Origin: Streptomyces sp. NBC_00691
GTDB taxonomy: Bacteria > Actinomycetota > Actinomycetes > Streptomycetales > Streptomycetaceae
NCBI RefSeq assembly: GCF_036226665.1
Contig: NZ_CP109007.1
Location: 1,364,001-1,428,000 of the forward strand
Direction: 5' to 3'
DNA: 64,000 bases
Shown: positions 17,064-25,813 of the stretch, piece by piece
Position numbering within the stretch: the first letter of the stretch is position 1
How the letters are laid out: each line of letters starts with the position of its first letter
The notes under the pieces: generated by a model
Told to the model about the DNA's origin: nothing
The model's database searches: none
Seen by the model: only the letters and a program-made list of their open reading frames with translations
Program-made: the position numbers and the translations under genes

Positions 17064-17747
17064 TCAGCCGAGGTCCGGGATGCGCCAGTCGATCGGCTCG
17101 TGTCCCTGAGCCGCGACGGCCGCGTCGATCTGGGTGAAGGGCTGCGACCCGAAGAACTTCTTCGCCGAGAGCGGCGAGGGGTGGGCGCCCTTGACCACCA
17201 CGTGCCGCTCCTCGTCGATGAGGGGCAGCTTCTTCTGGGCGTAGTTGCCCCAGAGGACGAAGACGGCGGGGTCGGGGCGGGAGGCGACGGCGGTGATCAC
17301 CGCGTCGGTGAACTTCTCCCAGCCCTTGCCCTTGTGCGAGTTCGCCTCGCCGGAGCGGACGGTCAGCACGGCGTTGAGCAGGAGGACGCCCTGCTCGGCC
17401 CACGGCATCAGATAGCCGTTGTCCGGGACGGGGTGGCCGAGCTCGGCCTGCATCTCCTTGTAGATGTTCCGCAGGGAGGGCGGGGTCTTCACCCCGGGCC
17501 GGACCGAGAAGCAGAGGCCGTGGCCCTGACCCTCGCCGTGGTAGGGGTCCTGACCGAGGATCAGGACCTTCACCTTGTCGTACGGGGTGGCGTCGAGGGC
17601 GGCGAACACCTCGTCCTTCGGCGGGAAGACCGGTCCCGCGGCGCGCTCCTCCTCGACGAACTCGGTGAGCTGGGCGAAGTACGGCTTCCGCAGCTCCTCG
17701 CCGAGAACACCCCGCCAGGACTCGGGCAGCATGCTGGTGTCGGTCAC
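17064..17747 (-). CDS. ung: Uracil-DNA glycosylase, family 1
   Basis: Ung excises uracil from DNA to begin base-excision repair. In this 227-residue protein the water-activating motif GQDPYHG holds Asp67, and AHPSPLSAKKFFGS carries the catalytic His of motif B; VLLLNAVLTV and VFVLWG also match. Length is like the E. coli enzyme. Three starts crowd together (TTG 17756, TTG 17753, GTG 17747); the GTG is chosen because GGAGG lies nine bases before it. It is preceded upstream by the terminator hairpin of the solute-binding protein gene. Confidence 0.95.
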   Translation of the reverse strand: MTDTSMLPESWRGVLGEELRKPYFAQLTEFVEEERAAGPVFPPKDEVFAALDATPYDKVKVLILGQDPYHGEGQGHGLCFSVRPGVKTPPSLRNIYKEMQAELGHPVPDNGYLMPWAEQGVLLLNAVLTVRSGEANSHKGKGWEKFTDAVITAVASRPDPAVFVLWGNYAQKKLPLIDEERHVVVKGAHPSPLSAKKFFGSQPFTQIDAAVAAQGHEPIDWRIPDLG

Positions 17748-17795
17748 GGTCAACAACCTCCGGTGGACGTTCCTGTTACTCGTCCCCGAACCTAC

Positions 17796-17820
17796 CGGGG
17801 GCCACTGACAGTGGCCCCCG
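17796..17820 (-). terminator. Strong stem-loop after the solute-binding protein gene
   Basis: CGGGGGCCACTG and CAGTGGCCCCCG are perfect 12-base arms around a single A, giving a near-continuous 25-base dyad (a few inner pairs open as the loop). It lies 31 bases past the minus-strand stop at 17851 and separates that gene from ung. Confidence 0.85.
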
Positions 17821-17850
17821 CGGGCTCCCGGCTCCTGCCGGCCCCGGGTC

Positions 17851-19434
17851 CTACCAGCTGGCCCGGCGGCTCAGCTCCCAGAGCTGCATGACGGTCTGCG
17901 GGTCGAGCGCGCCCTCACCGCCGCCGATGTCGTCACGGGCCGCGATGTACAGCTTGCCCTGCCACAGGGGCAGCAGCCGGACGTCCTGGACCATGATCTC
18001 CTGGGCCTCCACGAACTCGTCCGTGACGGTCCCGCGGTCGCTCTCGCGGCGGGACTTCGGGAGCAGTTCGCCGGTGATCCTGGGGCTCACGTACGGCGTG
18101 CCGAGGACGTTCTCCTTGCCGACGAACGGCGCCACGAAGTTGTCCGGGTCCGGGAAGTCGGGGAACCAGCCTCGGCCGAAGACCGGGTACTCGCCCTTCT
18201 GGTAACCCGCCTGGAAGTCCTTCCAGGGCTTGCCCTCGATGGTGACCTTGAAGAGGCCGGTCTCCTCCAGCTGGCGCTTGAGCTCCTTGAACTCGGCGGC
18301 GGTCGAGGAGCCGTAGCGGTCCGTCGTGTACCAGAAGTTCAGCTCGACGGTCTCGGTGATGCCGGCGTCACGGAGGATCTTCTTGGCCTTCTTGGCGTCC
18401 GGGTCGCCGAAGCGGTCGAAGAACTTGGTGGTGTGGGCGGCGATCCCCTTGGGCACCATGGAGTACAGGGGCTCGGCGGTGCCCTGGTAGACCTTGCTGA
18501 CCAGTTCGTCGCGGTCGACGACCTGCGCGATGGCCTTGCGGACCGCGGGCTTGGCGATCGTGGGGTCCTGGGTGTTGAAGACCAGGTAGCGAATGTCCGC
18601 GCCGGTCGACTCGACGATCTGCAGGCCCTGGTTCTCGGGCTTGTCGTCCTGGAGTTCGATGACCTCCTCGGCGGTGAGGCCGCGGTAGGTGGCGTCGATC
18701 TCCTTCTTCTTGAGCGCGGCGACCATCGCCTCGGACTCGTCGAAGTACCGGATGGTCACGCCGCCGTTCTTACGGTCGGCGAAGCCCTTGTACGTGGGGT
18801 TCTTGGTCAGCTCGGCCGACTCGCGCTCGGTGTACGAGTCGAGGACGTACGGCCCCGAACCGGTGAGCTTGCCGTCCTTGCGGAGCTGGTCGGCCGGGTA
18901 CTCGGCCGGGTCCACGAGGGACATCGCCGGTGTGGCGAGGACCATCGGGAAGGTGGCGTCCGACTTGTTGAGCCGGAAGACGACGGTCCGGTCGCCGACG
19001 GTCTCGATCTTGTCGAGCGAGCCGAGCATGCCGTTCGGGCCGCCCTTGAAGTTGATCGTGCGGATGCGCTCGATCGAGTACTGCACGGCCTTGGCGTCCA
19101 GCTTGTGTCCGTTGGAGAACGTGAGGCCCTCCAGGAGCTTGCACTCGAAGACCCGGCTGGAGGTGTCCGAGAACTTGCAGTCCGCGGCATCGGAATCCGG
19201 GGTCGTGCTGCCTGTCGGGAAACTCACCAGGGTCTGGAAGACATTCCGGAAGAGCTCCCACGAATTGTCCCAGGCGGCAGCCGGGTCAAGCGTGGTGGGA
19301 GAGCTCGTCGTACCGACGACGATCCTCTGATCCCCGGCCGAATCACTGTCCGAGAAGACACTGCATCCGGTTACCAGGGATATGGACACAAGGGCTGCAG
19401 CGGCCTGCAGACTGGTCCGGTTGAACACGTGCAC
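17851..19434 (-). CDS. ABC transporter solute-binding lipoprotein (family 5, peptide type)
   Basis: A 527-residue extracytoplasmic solute receptor of the SBP_bac_5 (DppA/OppA) family. Signal ALVSISLVTGC puts the lipidated Cys at residue 24. The family pattern is visible: TTSSPTTLDPAAAWD near the start, LLEGLTFSNGHKLDAKAVQYSIERI at about 110, and KPAVRKAIAQVVDRDELV in the middle. No permease or ATPase gene is adjacent, so it is an orphan receptor that may serve a transporter elsewhere. The ATG at 19434 gives the best signal peptide. Confidence 0.9.
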   Translation of the reverse strand: MHVFNRTSLQAAAALVSISLVTGCSVFSDSDSAGDQRIVVGTTSSPTTLDPAAAWDNSWELFRNVFQTLVSFPTGSTTPDSDAADCKFSDTSSRVFECKLLEGLTFSNGHKLDAKAVQYSIERIRTINFKGGPNGMLGSLDKIETVGDRTVVFRLNKSDATFPMVLATPAMSLVDPAEYPADQLRKDGKLTGSGPYVLDSYTERESAELTKNPTYKGFADRKNGGVTIRYFDESEAMVAALKKKEIDATYRGLTAEEVIELQDDKPENQGLQIVESTGADIRYLVFNTQDPTIAKPAVRKAIAQVVDRDELVSKVYQGTAEPLYSMVPKGIAAHTTKFFDRFGDPDAKKAKKILRDAGITETVELNFWYTTDRYGSSTAAEFKELKRQLEETGLFKVTIEGKPWKDFQAGYQKGEYPVFGRGWFPDFPDPDNFVAPFVGKENVLGTPYVSPRITGELLPKSRRESDRGTVTDEFVEAQEIMVQDVRLLPLWQGKLYIAARDDIGGGEGALDPQTVMQLWELSRRASW

Positions 19435-19475
19435 GCTCCTCGTTCAGCCACGGGTCGGCCGACGATACCGCAGCA

Positions 19476-19573
19476 CCCCGTCAGGTCAATGTTCGAGCCT
19501 GACGGGGCACTTGAGGCATTCGACGTATAACCGGGTTCAATCCGGACACGGAATCCGGAAAGTGTCCGGTTAT
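19476..19573 (-). terminator. Two stem-loops between SDR gene and solute-binding protein gene
   Basis: Immediately past the SDR stop are nested dyads ATAACCGG (19527-19534)/CCGGTTAT (19566-19573) and CCGGACAC (19542-19549)/GTGTCCGG (19562-19569), which are mutually exclusive folds. Further on is CCCCGTCAGG (19476-19485)/CCTGACGGGG (19498-19507). They probably end SDR transcription; the second lies in the leader or promoter of the lipoprotein gene. Confidence 0.65.
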
Positions 19574-19576
19574 CGG

Positions 19577-20344
19577 TCACCCGACTCCGGCGTTCAGGAA
19601 AATCCCGCCGTCGACCACGAGGGTCTGACCGGTGATCCACTCCGACTGGGACGAGGTGAGGAAGGCGGCCGCGCCACCGATGTCCTCGGGCTCGCCGAGC
19701 CGGCCGAGCGGGTACGCGGCGGCCGCCTCCGCCTCCCGGCCCTCGTACAGCGCCTGCGCGAATTTCGTCTTCACGACCGCCGGGGCAATCGCGTTGACCC
19801 GGACGAGCGGGGCGAATTCATGCGCCAGCTGAATGGTCAGGTTGATCATCGCGGCCTTGCTGATTCCGTACGCGCCGATGAAGGGCGAGGCGGAGACACC
19901 GGCGACCGAGGCGATGTTCACGATCGCCCCGCCGTGATCCTTCTGCCAGGCGTGCCAGGTCCGCTGGGCGAAGCCGAGCGCCGAGACCACGTTGGTCTCG
20001 AAGACCTTGCGGGCCACCCCGAGGTCCAGGTCGGCGATGGGGCCGAAGACCGGGTTCGTACCGGCGTTGTTGATCAGGAAGTCCACCCGGCCGAAGCCGT
20101 CCATCGCCGCCTCGACGGCGGCGGCCTGGTGGGCCTCGTCATGGGCCTTGCCGGGGACGCCGATCGCCCGGTCGGCGCCGAGGCGCTCGACGGCCTCCTT
20201 GAGGGCCTCCTCGCCGCGCCCGGTGATGACGACGCGGTCGCCGCGGGCGACGAGCGCCTCGGCGATGCCGTAGCCGATGCCCCGGCTGGCGCCGGTGACG
20301 AGGGCGACCTTGCCGGACGGTTCCGGCCTTGCCTGTGCGGTCAT
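19577..20344 (-). CDS. SDR family oxidoreductase
   Basis: A 255-residue classical short-chain dehydrogenase/reductase using NAD(P)H. Motifs are complete: TGASRGIG (cofactor), NNAGTNP, the catalytic Ser in IASVAGVSAS, and the YGISK Tyr-Lys pair. The tail TSSQSEWITGQTLVVDGG is the usual C-terminal signature. It acts on a hydroxy- or oxo-acyl or similar substrate that cannot be named. The ATG at 20344 is 29 bases after the fabG-like gene on the same strand, so the two form an operon. Confidence 0.92.
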   Translation of the reverse strand: MTAQARPEPSGKVALVTGASRGIGYGIAEALVARGDRVVITGRGEEALKEAVERLGADRAIGVPGKAHDEAHQAAAVEAAMDGFGRVDFLINNAGTNPVFGPIADLDLGVARKVFETNVVSALGFAQRTWHAWQKDHGGAIVNIASVAGVSASPFIGAYGISKAAMINLTIQLAHEFAPLVRVNAIAPAVVKTKFAQALYEGREAEAAAAYPLGRLGEPEDIGGAAAFLTSSQSEWITGQTLVVDGGIFLNAGVG

Positions 20345-20373
20345 GTCTGCCGTGCTCCTCTCGATGCCGGTCG

Positions 20374-21135
20374 TCAGTTGAGCGGGCCGCCGGCCACGTA
20401 CATGACCTGGCCGGACACGAAGCCGGCGTCGTCGCCCGCGAAGAAGGCGATCGCGTTGGCGACGTCCTCGGGGCGGCCGACCCGCTGCACCGGGATCATG
20501 GACGCGGCGGCGGCCTGGAAGTCCTCGAAGCCCATGCCGACGCGCTCGGCGGTCTGCGCGGTCATCTCGGTGACGATGAAGCCCGGGGCGACGGCGTTGG
20601 CGGTGATGCCGAACTTGCCGAGTTCCTTGGCGAGGGTCTTGGTGAGGCCCTGGAGGCCGGCCTTCACGGCCGAGTAGTTGGCCTGGCCGCGGTTGCCCAG
20701 GGCCGAGGAGGAGGAGAGCGAGACGATCCGGCCGAAGCCCGCGTCCACCATGTGCTTCTGGCAGGCCTTCGCCATCAGGAAGGCGCCCTTGAGGTGCACG
20801 TTCATGACGAGGTCCCAGTCGGACTCCGACATCTTGAACAGCAGGTTGTCGCGCAGCACACCCGCGTTGTTGACGAGGATCGTCGGCGCGCCGAGCTCGG
20901 CGGCGACCCGCGCGACGGCGGCCTCCACCTGGGCGCTGTCGGAGACGTCGCAGCCGACCGCGAGGGCGGTGCCGCCCGCGGCGGTGATCTTCTCGACGGT
21001 GTCCTTGCAGGCCGCCTCGTCGAGGTCGAGTACGGCGACGGCGCGGCCCTCGGCCGCGAGGCGGAGCGCCGTGGCGGCCCCGATACCCCGTGCGGCACCC
21101 GTGACGACGGCTACGCGCTGCTCGGTGGTGGACAT
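20374..21135 (-). CDS. fabG: 3-oxoacyl-[ACP] reductase-like SDR
   Basis: A 253-residue SDR reductase closest in look to FabG: TGAARGIGAATALRLAAEG (cofactor), DVSD (NADPH choice region), NNAGVLRD, SLSSSSALGNRGQANYSAVKAG (Ser-Tyr-Lys) and PGFIVTEMT. It reduces 3-oxoacyl chains; whether ACP- or CoA-linked is open, and streptomycetes hold several such paralogues outside the main fatty-acid cluster. It is the first gene of a two-gene operon with the SDR at 19577. A TetR-like half-palindrome lies 73 bases upstream. Confidence 0.88.
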   Translation of the reverse strand: MSTTEQRVAVVTGAARGIGAATALRLAAEGRAVAVLDLDEAACKDTVEKITAAGGTALAVGCDVSDSAQVEAAVARVAAELGAPTILVNNAGVLRDNLLFKMSESDWDLVMNVHLKGAFLMAKACQKHMVDAGFGRIVSLSSSSALGNRGQANYSAVKAGLQGLTKTLAKELGKFGITANAVAPGFIVTEMTAQTAERVGMGFEDFQAAAASMIPVQRVGRPEDVANAIAFFAGDDAGFVSGQVMYVAGGPLN

Positions 21136-21207
21136 GCTTGGTTCTCCTCGCCCTTGGATCGTCCCTGGTCGCGGTCGAACCGGTCACCCGCTCCTGCGTC
21201 CCGCACA

Positions 21208-21222
21208 TGAGCGACCGCTTAG
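21208..21222. promoter_or_regulatory. Imperfect dyad upstream of the fabG-like operon
   Basis: On the minus strand the site reads CTAAGCGGTCGCTCA, with a perfect AGCG-GT-CGCT core. It resembles TetR-type operators seen before acyl-CoA metabolism genes, but this is by memory of general form only. It lies in the 239-base gap before the operon, the rest of which shows nothing recognisable. Confidence 0.35.
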
Positions 21223-21374
21223 TATCGTCCGCAGAACGAGACGCTAGAAGCCCTGGCACCCGGTGTCAACGGCCCACCGGGTGCACCCGGTCACTCCCCG
21301 TCGCCGAGGGCGGAGACAGGCGGCCCGCCCGGCCGCACGGCACGGGCGGGCTCGGCCGCGCGACAGGGCCGCAC

Positions 21375-21758
21375 TCAGCGCACGAGGAGGTCGAGCAGCC
21401 GCTCCACCTCGGCCTCCGGGTCGGCGGTGAGACCCGTGTGGACCGGCCCCGGCTGGACGACCGTGGAGCGCGGCGCGATCAGCCAGCGGAAGCGCCGTCC
21501 TGCGTCGTCGCCCGCCGCCTGGCCGGCGGCGTCACCCCCCAGACAGACCCCCTCGACGGCACGCAGGGCGGCCCGCACCCCGGTCACGTCGGCCGCCGGG
21601 TCCAGCACCGACAGCTTCGCCTCGTCCAGGTGCGTACGGGCGGCCACGTAGGACCGGGCGCGGCAGTAGACGACCACGCCCGCGTTGAAGCACTCGCCGC
21701 GCTCGACCCGCGGCACCACGCGCAGCAGCGCGTACTCGAAGACATCGCGGTCGGTCAC
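21375..21758 (-). CDS. DUF3037 family protein, coupled to HipA-like kinase
   Basis: A 127-residue protein matching the DUF3037 pattern: FEYALLRVVPRVERGECFNAGVVVYCRARSYVAART, that is, a Tyr-Ala-hydrophobic-Arg start followed by an E-x-x-N-x-G-V strand pair. Function is unknown. The GTG at 21758 overlaps the stop of the kinase gene by four bases (GTGA), so it is translationally coupled. I recall the kinase/DUF3037 order as common in bacteria, which suggests a partner or modulator of the kinase; this is inference. Confidence 0.82.
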   Translation of the reverse strand: MTDRDVFEYALLRVVPRVERGECFNAGVVVYCRARSYVAARTHLDEAKLSVLDPAADVTGVRAALRAVEGVCLGGDAAGQAAGDDAGRRFRWLIAPRSTVVQPGPVHTGLTADPEAEVERLLDLLVR

Positions 21759-22600
21759 GGGGTGGTGTCCTTCTCGGTGGAGTGTGTCCGGGGCGCGAGG
21801 CGCTCGGCGAGCCAGCCCGGCGGCTGCTGCGGCCGGCTCTCGGTCCGCGGACCGAGCGTGATCCGCTCGTGGATGGTGGCGGCCCGCGGCAGCAGCGCCG
21901 CGACGTAGGCGGCGCGCACGTCGTCCGCGGTGTCGAATCCGGGCTCGTCGACGAGCCACTCGTCGGGCACGTCGGCGGCGATCTCGTCGAGCAGCTCGCG
22001 GGTGACGAGCGGGGCGAGCTCGGCGGCCGCGGCGGCGACGTCCGGCGCGTAGCGGGCGAGCACGTGGTCGGAGGCGTCGTACGGCTTGGCGGCGGACGCC
22101 TGGGCGCCGGGCCAGTTGTGGTGCCAGATCATGGTGGCGCCGTGGTCGATGAGCCACAGGTCGCCGTGCCAGACGAGCATGTTCGGGTTCCGCCAGGACC
22201 GGTCGACGTTGTTGATCACCGCGTCGAACCAGACGACCCGGCCGGCCTCGACGGGGTCCACCTCGTACGCCAGCGGGTCGAAGCCCAGCGAACCGGGGAG
22301 ATAGTCCATGCCCAGGTTGAGACCACCGCTCGCCTTGAGCAGCTCCTGCACCTCCTGGTCAGGCTCGGAGAGTCCGATGACCGGGTCGAGCTGGATGGTG
22401 ACGAGCTCGGGCACCCGCAGACCGAGCCGGCGGGCGAGCTGTCCGCAGACGACCTCGGCGACCAGGGTCTTGCGCCCCTGGCCGGCCCCGGTGAACTTCA
22501 TGACATAGGTGCCGAGATCGTCGGCCTCGACGATCCCGGGCAGCGAGCCGCCCTCACGCAAGGGCGTGACATAGCGGGTTGCCGTCACTTCTGTAAGCAT
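21755..22600 (-). CDS. HipA-family kinase-like protein
   Basis: A 281-residue protein of the short HipA-like (phosphatidylinositol 4-kinase fold) group. Seen: YVMKFTGAGQGRKTLVAEVVCGQLAR with the likely ATP-binding lysine, then the catalytic loop WFDAVINNVDRSWRNPNMLVW (cf. D-x-x-x-N in HipA) and the metal-binding DHG in LWLIDHGATMIWHHNW. Full-length HipA is about 440 residues and has an N-subdomain absent here, and no HipB-type antitoxin is adjacent. It may phosphorylate a protein or small molecule. The ATG at 22600 gives the family start MLTEVTATRYVTPL. Confidence 0.82.
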   Translation of the reverse strand: MLTEVTATRYVTPLREGGSLPGIVEADDLGTYVMKFTGAGQGRKTLVAEVVCGQLARRLGLRVPELVTIQLDPVIGLSEPDQEVQELLKASGGLNLGMDYLPGSLGFDPLAYEVDPVEAGRVVWFDAVINNVDRSWRNPNMLVWHGDLWLIDHGATMIWHHNWPGAQASAAKPYDASDHVLARYAPDVAAAAAELAPLVTRELLDEIAADVPDEWLVDEPGFDTADDVRAAYVAALLPRAATIHERITLGPRTESRPQQPPGWLAERLAPRTHSTEKDTTP

Positions 22601-22829
22601 GATCCCAAACTATCCGCTCCTTAGGGCTTCCGATCAGAGGCCGTCCGGCGGTGCCGCGCCCGGTAGGTCCTGCCGGCCATGACCAGGCCGTGCGCCGGCG
22701 GGCCGGGCCGTTCGTCGGTCGGGGCGTCCGGTCGGGGCGGGCGGGTTCGCCACGATCCGACCGGACGCCCGTCAGGGATCTCCGGATCTCCGCGGGCCCG
22801 TTTCGGCCTCGGCCGCCGTGCCCCGCTCG

Positions 22830-23972
22830 CTAGCGGACGGGCTGCTGCTGGGTGACGCAGTGGATGCCGCCGCCACCGGTGCCGAGGCGGTCGATGTTCA
22901 GCTGCTCGATGACCCGGTCGGGGTAGAGGTTCTGCAGGGTGGCCTTCGCCGCCTGGTCCGCGCGGGTGTCCCCGAAGTGGGCGCTGATGACGGCGCCGTT
23001 GCAGAGGTAGAAGTTTGCGTAGGAGGCCAGGAACTCGGGGTTGCCGGAGCGGATCTTGTAGTAGTCCGGGCCCTGGAGGCGCATCGTGTCCATCGGGACG
23101 CCACTGGAGGTCGTCGAGGCGGACAGGATGCTGAACTGCTGGCGCGCGTCCCGGGCGTAGGCGTCGTTGTCGGACGCGAGGGGCATCTGGACGAGGGCCT
23201 CGCCGGGGGCGAGGAAGCGGGACGTGGCGTCGACGTGGTCGTCGGTGATGTCCTGGCCGCGGACGCCGTCGAACCAGATGACCTTGGAGGCGCCGTACGC
23301 CGTGCACATGGCGGTCTCCAGCTGGCGCTCCGTCATCCCGGGGTTCCGGTTGCGGTTCACGAGGCTGCTGCGGGTGGCCATGAGGGTACCGGCGCCGTCC
23401 TGCTCGATGGCCCCGCCCTCGCCGACCAGGCCGGCGTAGGTGATCGGCACGCCGACGTACGACGCGACGCGTCCGGCGACGAGCGCGTCCTTGGCGTGGG
23501 TCTGCTTGTTGCCCCAGCCGTTGAAGTTGAGGCCGACCGCGTCCAGGCCACCGGCTCCGTCGGTACGGAACACGGGGCCCGAGTCACGCATCCAGCAGTC
23601 GTCGACGGGGATGGTGCTGATGACGGTGACCGTGGAGCCGCACAGCTGACGGGCCCTGGCGGCGCTGCCCGGGTTGGCGCACATCACGACGGGTTCGTAC
23701 GTGGCGACGGTACGGGCGATCAGGGCGATGTCCGCCTGGACGCCGCTCAGCGTGTTGCCCCAGATCGACGTGCTGTCCGGCCAGGCCATCCACGTACGGG
23801 TGTGGCGGACGTCCTCGACCGGGACGCGGAAGGTGCCCGCGGCCGTGGCGGCCCCGGCCTGGAACCGGGTCGTGGCGAGGGCGGCTCCGGCGGCGGTCAG
23901 ACCGGCGGCGGCGAGGAATCCCCGGCGGCTCAGAGCGCTGCGTGCGTGTCGGCTGGATTCGGGTCGGCTCAC
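22830..23972 (-). CDS. Tat-exported agmatine deiminase-like protein
   Basis: A 380-residue member of the agmatine deiminase/peptidyl-arginine deiminase family, which hydrolyses guanidinium groups to ureido groups plus ammonia. Residues 15-20 are SRRGFL followed by AAAGLTAAGAALA, a twin-arginine signal, so it works outside the cell. The catalytic set is present: WMRDSGPVF, GWGNKQTHAKD, DDHVD, and Cys372 in GGGGIHCVTQQ. The GTG at 23972 has an AGGAGG ribosome site. It is divergent from a TetR gene with an 18-bp palindrome between. A cytosolic paralogue is at 30393. Export of such an enzyme is unusual. Confidence 0.87.
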   Translation of the reverse strand: MSRPESSRHARSALSRRGFLAAAGLTAAGAALATTRFQAGAATAAGTFRVPVEDVRHTRTWMAWPDSTSIWGNTLSGVQADIALIARTVATYEPVVMCANPGSAARARQLCGSTVTVISTIPVDDCWMRDSGPVFRTDGAGGLDAVGLNFNGWGNKQTHAKDALVAGRVASYVGVPITYAGLVGEGGAIEQDGAGTLMATRSSLVNRNRNPGMTERQLETAMCTAYGASKVIWFDGVRGQDITDDHVDATSRFLAPGEALVQMPLASDNDAYARDARQQFSILSASTTSSGVPMDTMRLQGPDYYKIRSGNPEFLASYANFYLCNGAVISAHFGDTRADQAAKATLQNLYPDRVIEQLNIDRLGTGGGGIHCVTQQQPVR

Positions 23973-24030
23973 GTGTGCCTCCTGCTTCAACTCCCCGCGG
24001 AGGGTCCGCGGTTGGCCAGAAATGTAAAAC

Positions 24031-24048
24031 TGACCGAGCGCTCGGTCA
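24031..24048. promoter_or_regulatory. Perfect 18-bp palindromic operator (deiminase/TetR)
   Basis: TGACCGAGCGCTCGGTCA is fully self-complementary. It sits in the divergent region between the exported deiminase start (23972, minus) and the TetR start (24156, plus) in an AT-richer patch, and has the form of a TetR-family site. It probably represses both genes. Confidence 0.85.
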
Positions 24049-24155
24049 ATATTGTGCGCAGCATTCCCCGGAACCGCTGGAACGCGCCCGTCACCGGGTG
24101 CACGAAGCATCGAAACCCGCAGATCGCGGGCGTGGAGCCTGGCTAGAGTGAGGTC

Positions 24156-24794
24156 ATGGCAGCATCCGCGAAGGACACTCCGAACCCGACCGCTCCCCCG
24201 GCCCGCCCGGCCGCCCGGTCACGGGCCTCGGTGAAGGGCGAGCAGACCCGGGCGCGGCTGATCGCGGCCGCCCGCACCCTGCTCGCGGGCGAGATGAGCG
24301 AGCGGTTCACCACGCGCAACGTGGCGGCGCTCTGCGGGGTGTCACACGGCATGTGCCACTACCACTTCCAGGACAGGACCGACCTCGTCCTCGCGGTCGT
24401 CACGGACATCCGCCCCGAGTGGATCTCCCCCCTGGAAGAGGCCGTCGCCGCCCCCGGCACCTTCGCCGAGCGCGCCGAGCGGGTGCTCGACCTGCTCGGC
24501 AGGCCGGAGAAGACGGACCTCGCCCATCTCCACTCCGCGCTGCACTGGCACGCGTTGAACGACGACCGGGTCAGGCAGTCGCTGGAGACGGAGTACCGGC
24601 GCTGGCGCGCCTGTTTCGTCGCCCTATTCCAGGTTCTCGCCGACGAGCGCGGTGACGGTCTCGATCCCCGGCCGCTGGGCGAGGCCGTCGCCGCGGCCGT
24701 CGACGGACTGGCCGCCGTGGAGTCCCTGGACGCCGACGTCGACGCCGGAGCGGTCCTCCGGACCCTGGTCCACACGCTCGCCGCCGGTGCCTGA
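24156..24794 (+). CDS. TetR-family regulator of the exported deiminase
   Basis: A 212-residue TetR-type repressor. The DNA-binding domain is GEQTRARLIAAARTLLAGEMSERFTTRNVAALCGVSHGMCHYHFQDRTDLVLAVV (residues about 28-82), with HTH helix VAALCGVSHGMCHYHF. The C-terminal region looks like the BetI/AcrR-type ligand-binding domain. It is divergent from the deiminase gene and shares the 18-bp palindrome, so autoregulation and control of the deiminase are likely. An inducer such as a guanidino compound or polyamine is an inference only. Confidence 0.9.
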   Translation: MAASAKDTPNPTAPPARPAARSRASVKGEQTRARLIAAARTLLAGEMSERFTTRNVAALCGVSHGMCHYHFQDRTDLVLAVVTDIRPEWISPLEEAVAAPGTFAERAERVLDLLGRPEKTDLAHLHSALHWHALNDDRVRQSLETEYRRWRACFVALFQVLADERGDGLDPRPLGEAVAAAVDGLAAVESLDADVDAGAVLRTLVHTLAAGA

Positions 24795-24829
24795 GGCGAC
24801 GGCCCTCCTCCGCACCGGCCTCGGCGGCC

Positions 24830-25813
24830 CTACAGCGCCCGGCGGGCGGCCGCGATCCGCTCCGGATCCCAGCCGGGGCGTGGCACGGACTCCAGGAGCA
24901 GCCGGGTGTACGGGTGTTGCGGAGCGGCGAGCACCTCGGCGGTGCGCCCCGCCTCCACGACCGCGCCGTGCCGCATGACGATGACGTCGTCGGTGACGCA
25001 CCGGACCACGCCCAGGTCATGGGTGATGAAGAGGTAGCCGATCGAGGTCTGCTCCCGGATGTCGGCGAGCAGGTTGAGGATCTGTGCCTGCACGGACACG
25101 TCGAGCGCGGCGACGGCCTCGTCCAGGACGAGGACGGCCGGCTCCACGGCGAGGGCCCGGGCGATGGCCACGCGCTGCCGCTGGCCGCCCGAGAGCCGGC
25201 GGGGCAGCGCGTCGGCGGCACGCGTCCCGAGACCGACCTGGTCGAGCAGTTCCCGCACCCGCCGGTCGTGGTCCCGCTCCGGGAAGTGGAGCCGTAGCGT
25301 CTCGAGGAGGGCCGCCTCGACGCTGGTCCGCGGATCGAGGGACTGCAGCGGGTCCTGGAAGACCATCTGGACCTCGCGGGCACGGGCGAGGCGCTGCGCG
25401 CGGCCGCGGCGTCGCACGGTCCGGGACCGGCCCCGCACATGGACCTCGCCCTCGTCCGCCCGCTCCAGGCCGACGACGATCCGGGCCGTGGTGGTCTTGC
25501 CCGAGCCGGACTCCCCCACGATGCCCAGGGACCCGCCGTGCGGCAGCGTGAAGGACACGTCGTCGACGGCCCGTACGGCTCCGTAGCTACGGCGCAGGCC
25601 CTTGACGACCAGGACGTCCCCGGCGTTCTCGCCGTACCAGGCGTCCTCGGCGTGGTGTGCGGCCGCCCTGGAGGTCACGGCGTTCTCCGCGCTCCCGGTG
25701 TACTTCCCGCCGTCCGAGGCGCGCTCCTCGTTCGCTCCGCTCTCGGCGTTCTCGGCGCGCTCCGTGCTGTCGGTGGCCTCGGCGTTCACAGCGGTCTCGG
25801 CGTGATCAGGCAT
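24830..25813 (-). CDS. Peptide-type ABC transporter ATP-binding protein (OppF/DppF-like)
   Basis: A 327-residue ATPase of the nickel/peptide importer class. Walker A GESGSGKTTT, signature LSGGQRQRVAIARAL and Walker B VLVLDEAVAALD are intact, and the tail QHPYTRLLLESVP is the usual oligopeptide ATPase end. The first 65 residues are an unusual Ala/Glu-rich hydrophilic extension (e.g. AVNAEATDSTERAENAES) encoded by imperfect repeats. It is the last gene of the operon, overlapping the preceding ATPase gene by 8 bases. It would pair with the OppD-like subunit to drive import. Confidence 0.9.
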   Translation of the reverse strand: MPDHAETAVNAEATDSTERAENAESGANEERASDGGKYTGSAENAVTSRAAAHHAEDAWYGENAGDVLVVKGLRRSYGAVRAVDDVSFTLPHGGSLGIVGESGSGKTTTARIVVGLERADEGEVHVRGRSRTVRRRGRAQRLARAREVQMVFQDPLQSLDPRTSVEAALLETLRLHFPERDHDRRVRELLDQVGLGTRAADALPRRLSGGQRQRVAIARALAVEPAVLVLDEAVAALDVSVQAQILNLLADIREQTSIGYLFITHDLGVVRCVTDDVIVMRHGAVVEAGRTAEVLAAPQHPYTRLLLESVPRPGWDPERIAAARRAL

